Shown: positions 7,733-10,393 of the stretch, in pieces | Layout: each line of letters begins with the position of its first letter | How positions within the stretch are numbered: position 1 is the stretch's first letter | Assembly: GCA_023453655.1 (NCBI GenBank) | Contig: JAEXTE010000384.1 | Location: 1 to 10,393, forward strand | Length of the DNA: 10,393 nucleotides | Direction of reading: 5' to 3' | Origin: Pseudomonadota bacterium | GTDB lineage: Bacteria > Pseudomonadota > Gammaproteobacteria > Xanthomonadales > Xanthomonadaceae | Notes under the pieces: generated by a model | Told to the model about the DNA's origin: nothing | Database searches by the model: none | Seen by the model: only the letters and a program-made list of their open reading frames with translations | Position numbers and translations under genes: made by a program

Positions 7733-9925
7733 CTAGCGCGCCAGCACGGCGTCGTCCGTCTGGCGGGCCTCCTGTTCGACCGCCGGGGCCGGCGCCTGGC
7801 GCGACTGCAGCGCATCGAGCCGCTGCTGCCCGTCCCGCAACCAGCCGCGCGCCTGCGGCGTCTCGAGCATCGCCGCCGACGCGGCGGAGATGCGCCCGGC
7901 GTCGCTCGACTTGAGCGCTTCCAGGAAGCGGTCCAGCGCCTGGCCCGACTCGCCGGTGTGCAGAAGCGGGCGCTCGATCCGCGCGCCCCCGCGCCGTCGG
8001 GCATCGAGCAGCGCGCGTGCGGCCTGTTCCTGCCGGGCGATCTCGCCATCGAGGCTCGGGATCATGGCGCTCGCCATGCCATGGCGCTGCAGCGCCTCCT
8101 GCAGCGCCGGACCGGCCTCCCTCGCCAGGCGAACCGTCCCCTGCACGTCGTAGCCGGTCCAGGGAGACCCGGGGCGATACGCCACCGCGCCACCCACCAG
8201 CAGGCCGGTGGTGCCCCCCAGCGCCGCGCCGGACAGGGGCGCGCGGGCAGTGATCGCCCCGATGCGGTCGCCGCTGGCATCGAGCACCGCATCGGCCACG
8301 GTCCCTGCGACCGCCAGCCGCAGCTTCACCTGCTCGCCGTTTTCGCGGGTGCGGGCCTCCGCCGCATCGCCGATCGACTGCGCCGCCAGGCGGATCGTGC
8401 CGGCCGACGCCTGGCCCTGTGCCCGCGCCTGTTCCGCCTCGAGCCGTGCCTGCGCAGCCAGGGCCGCAGCGCGTTCAACGCTGGCCTCGCCCCGCTCCTC
8501 GAGTTCGCGTCGCGTCCGCGGCGAGACCCCGCCCGCTACTGCGCCCAGTGCGCGCCAGGCGCCTGCCACCGCCTCGCCCTGTCGTGCCTGCAGCCAGCTC
8601 CGGCCCTCGTGGACGCCCGCTTCCAGGGCTGCGCCCAGTTCCCGCCACTGCGCCGCCAGCTCGCCGGTGCCGCGCATGCCGTGCGCGAACGTGATGCCAC
8701 CGCTGCGATAGCCCTCCGCGGCGAACGTCCCCGCCTGCCCCAGGGCACGGCGAACGCCGTCCCCGCCCAGGTCGAGCCCGCGATCGCCGAGGCGCCCGCC
8801 GGCCGCGACCACCTGTCCCACCGAACTGCCCGCGGCGGCGCCGCGCGCCGCCGATGCCAGGGTCGTGAGCAGCGGCGAGGCCAGCTTGTGCAGCCCGGCG
8901 ATCGAGGCGGCGTGCTCGCGATGCACCAGTACCCCGTCCACCGAGGCCATTGCCGGCAGTGGCGGCTTGCGCATGCCAGCCGCCTGCGGCAGGTCGCGCA
9001 GCAGCCTGGCGCCGCCGCCCTGTTCGAGCCGGTCGAGGAACTCGCGCATCGCCGGCTGCGACGCGTCGGACACGTTGGGCATCAGCTCGCGCTCCAGCAC
9101 TTGCCGCGCCTCGGGCACCTTGCGCAGCACGCCCGCGGTATCGGCCAGCAGGCTCCCGAGGCGATGCCGATCCAGCGCGCCCAGGTTGGCCAGATCGCCC
9201 TGGACGCCGTCGTTGAGGAGATCGCCCTTGACTTGCCAGGCGGTGACGAACTTGTCGGTGTCAAACAACGGCATGTTGCCATTTTGTTTGGCGAACCGGA
9301 GTGCGGTTCCGGGATGCAGACCTGCGGCATTGAAGGTGACTGCCCGCATGCCGGTAATGGCTGAAGCAGCGCTGGCCTTGCCCGCCCCGAGGCTGTGCCC
9401 ACCGATCTCGAAATCCAGGCCAGCGCGCTTGAGCAGCATCGCGATAGTCATCGCGCGGTCGTAGTAATCGGTTTGCATGCCGAGCGACTGGGGAAAGTTG
9501 TTCCCGAAGAAATCTTCGATGGTCGTGTCGCGAAGCCGTCCGTCAGCGCCCGCAACCTCGCCCCCCGATCCCTTGAATACCAGCGTCGGCTTGAATCCCG
9601 GGCCAAGTATCTCTGGATCGGGCAGATATATTTCTGCCCGGAATCCTGAGTTCTCCGGTCGCAGCATGGCGCGCAGCTGGTTTTCTTCCAGTCCAAGTCC
9701 GGGCGCCCAGCTACGCAACAACCCGGGATCTTCGCTTGCCCTCTTCCAGGCAGCTTCGGGCTGGCCGACCCCGCGAGCCGCGTCGTAAGAGTCCAGGGAA
9801 ATCCCTGCGATCTCGCGAGCGTGATAGAGCTCCCTGAGACGAGTCGCCCGGGCAGACAGTTCCGGTTCGCCTGCCAGCTCCAGTTGCAACAGCAAGTCAC
9901 GTCGTTGCCTGTAGTGATCATCCAT
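7733..9925 (-). CDS. 730-residue lipase-like (alpha/beta-hydrolase) protein, candidate antibacterial effector
   Basis: The N-terminal third resembles class-3 / DUF2974 (Mbeg1)-type lipases. It has a strand PTLVFKGSGG (113-122), a conserved-looking EDFFGNNFPQSLGMQTDYYDRAM (137-159) and the nucleophile elbow GGHSLGAGKAS with Ser178. Probable Asp235 (QVKGDLLND) and His254 (LDRHRLGSLL) would complete the triad. Residues about 340-730 are Ala/Gly/Arg-rich and helical, with a likely coiled region (about 470-530) and a hydrophobic glycine zipper GxxxGxxxGxxxG (Gly566, 570, 574, 578). There is no signal peptide. The ATG at 9925 follows AAGGAAAG (9938-9931). It starts 26 bases after an ankyrin-repeat gene, an arrangement seen in toxin-immunity pairs. 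Hydrolase activity is well supported; the effector role is inferred. No XVIPCD-, MIX- or PAAR-like motif was recognised. It could instead be a house lipase. Confidence 0.88.
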   Translation of the reverse strand: MDDHYRQRRDLLLQLELAGEPELSARATRLRELYHAREIAGISLDSYDAARGVGQPEAAWKRASEDPGLLRSWAPGLGLEENQLRAMLRPENSGFRAEIYLPDPEILGPGFKPTLVFKGSGGEVAGADGRLRDTTIEDFFGNNFPQSLGMQTDYYDRAMTIAMLLKRAGLDFEIGGHSLGAGKASAASAITGMRAVTFNAAGLHPGTALRFAKQNGNMPLFDTDKFVTAWQVKGDLLNDGVQGDLANLGALDRHRLGSLLADTAGVLRKVPEARQVLERELMPNVSDASQPAMREFLDRLEQGGGARLLRDLPQAAGMRKPPLPAMASVDGVLVHREHAASIAGLHKLASPLLTTLASAARGAAAGSSVGQVVAAGGRLGDRGLDLGGDGVRRALGQAGTFAAEGYRSGGITFAHGMRGTGELAAQWRELGAALEAGVHEGRSWLQARQGEAVAGAWRALGAVAGGVSPRTRRELEERGEASVERAAALAAQARLEAEQARAQGQASAGTIRLAAQSIGDAAEARTRENGEQVKLRLAVAGTVADAVLDASGDRIGAITARAPLSGAALGGTTGLLVGGAVAYRPGSPWTGYDVQGTVRLAREAGPALQEALQRHGMASAMIPSLDGEIARQEQAARALLDARRRGGARIERPLLHTGESGQALDRFLEALKSSDAGRISAASAAMLETPQARGWLRDGQQRLDALQSRQAPAPAVEQEARQTDDAVLAR

Positions 9926-9951
9926 GCCGACTTTCCTTGTCCAGGCGATGG

Positions 9952-10393
9952 TCAGAGCAGTGGAATGTCCCGCTCACGAAATGGCATGCCCAGTCTTTCC
10001 CGCATAAGACGGTAATGCTCGGGCATCGGCGGCCGTACATGCCCATCGGCCAGCAGTCTCTGCTGACAATGCCGCTGCCACTCGGGCTGTTCGGGGGAGC
10101 CGGGGTGCCAGAAGATCGCCTCGATGGCATGCGAGTCGGGTCGGGTTTCCGGCCGCCCGTATCGATAGATCAGAGCGGGATCCGCCCCATGCTCGAGGAG
10201 CCAGTAGGTCATCTCGAATCCGCCCATCGATGCATAGGTGTCGAGGATCGTGGATCCGGCAAAGATGTCGGCATTCACATCCGCCCCCCGCTCCACCAGC
10301 AGCTGCACGTTCCGCCACTGGTTGCCGTGGATGTAGGCGTGGAACAGCAGCGCCTCGTCGTTGGCGTTGCGCGTGTCCGGGTCGCCGCCGTGG
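9952..10393 (-). CDS. ankyrin-repeat protein, 5' end outside window; candidate immunity or partner protein
   Basis: The last 146 residues are visible and the reading frame is open to the window edge. A GTG at 10308 lies inside an ankyrin repeat and is not the true start. Two repeats are readable: one ending NVQLLVERGADVN and one of the form AGSTILDTYASMGGFEMTYWLLEHGADP. An earlier HGGDPD is the tail of a further repeat. A C-terminal cap of about 70 residues follows (YRYGRPETRPDSH... to MPFRERDIPLL). Ankyrin repeats bind other proteins. Ankyrin proteins are known as immunity proteins in polymorphic toxin loci and are recurrent neighbours of secreted lipases. The stop is 26 bases before the lipase-like gene, so the two are co-transcribed. 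The unseen N-terminus decides whether it is periplasmic or cytoplasmic. Base composition near the 3' end (about 53% GC) is low for this genome. Confidence 0.88.
   Translation of the reverse strand, partial: HGGDPDTRNANDEALLFHAYIHGNQWRNVQLLVERGADVNADIFAGSTILDTYASMGGFEMTYWLLEHGADPALIYRYGRPETRPDSHAIEAIFWHPGSPEQPEWQRHCQQRLLADGHVRPPMPEHYRLMRERLGMPFRERDIPLL

Noticed and set aside
7733..8160. C-terminal XVIPCD domain that would mark a Xanthomonadales type IV secretion effector
   Set aside because: The last 130 residues are Ala/Arg-rich with a Gln-containing tail but lack the conserved blocks of XVIPCD as I know them, so the delivery system is left open.
7958..9364. Long plus-strand open frame opposite the lipase-like gene
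   Set aside because: No motif and shadow-like composition, whereas the minus strand shows a hydrolase nucleophile elbow and a proper ribosome binding site.
10306..10308. GTG start for the ankyrin-repeat gene
   Set aside because: The frame continues upstream to the window edge through further ankyrin-like sequence (GGDPDTRNANDEALLFHAYI), so this codon is internal.

Overview
The window is about 70% GC, with coding thirds dominated by G/C at the third codon position. The gene set is an ECF sigma factor with a DUF6249-type membrane protein, fabA-fabB, and a tesA/ybbA/ybbP-type cluster. I infer a gammaproteobacterium of the Xanthomonadaceae/Lysobacteraceae type (Lysobacter, Luteimonas or a relative); no rRNA or other marker confirms this.

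Layout. (1) 1-1230: an ECF sigma factor on the minus strand is translationally coupled (ATGA) to a gene that leaves the window. A small two-helix membrane protein is transcribed divergently. The 141-bp gap between them carries two copies of one promoter pattern, TGCAACC-N14-CGTATC, one facing each gene. This suggests a sigma factor that drives both itself and the neighbour. A GC-rich hairpin with T4 follows the small membrane protein. (2) 1353-3091: fabA and fabB, ATGA-overlapping, make up the anaerobic-type unsaturated fatty acid branch of fatty acid synthesis; all catalytic residues are present. (3) 3244-6771, minus strand: an ABC ATPase (YbbA-like), an 841-residue FtsX/MacB-type permease (YbbP-like) and a 73-residue S4 RNA-binding protein are tightly spaced and probably form one operon. 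(4) 7012-7656, plus strand: a secreted TesA-like SGNH esterase/lysophospholipase, divergent from the ABC genes as in Escherichia coli. The 240-bp gap holds a strong inverted repeat. (5) 7733-10393, minus strand: a gene truncated by the window edge encodes ankyrin repeats. After 26 bp it is followed by a 730-residue protein with an N-terminal alpha/beta-hydrolase (GHSLG) domain and a long Ala/Gly-rich helical C-terminal part with a glycine zipper.

The last pair is the accessory and most novel part. It looks like a lipase effector with an ankyrin-repeat immunity or partner protein. The ankyrin gene's 3' part and the hydrolase-coding part are clearly less GC-rich (about 53-58% in sampled 60-base blocks) than the rest of the same lipase gene (about 75-78%). 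That points to a mosaic or recently acquired segment. No secretion-system gene, PAAR/VgrG or recognisable XVIPCD/MIX signature is visible here, so the effector assignment is inference. No tRNA, rRNA, CRISPR array, insertion sequence or integrase was seen. No gene-free stretch exceeds 300 bases.
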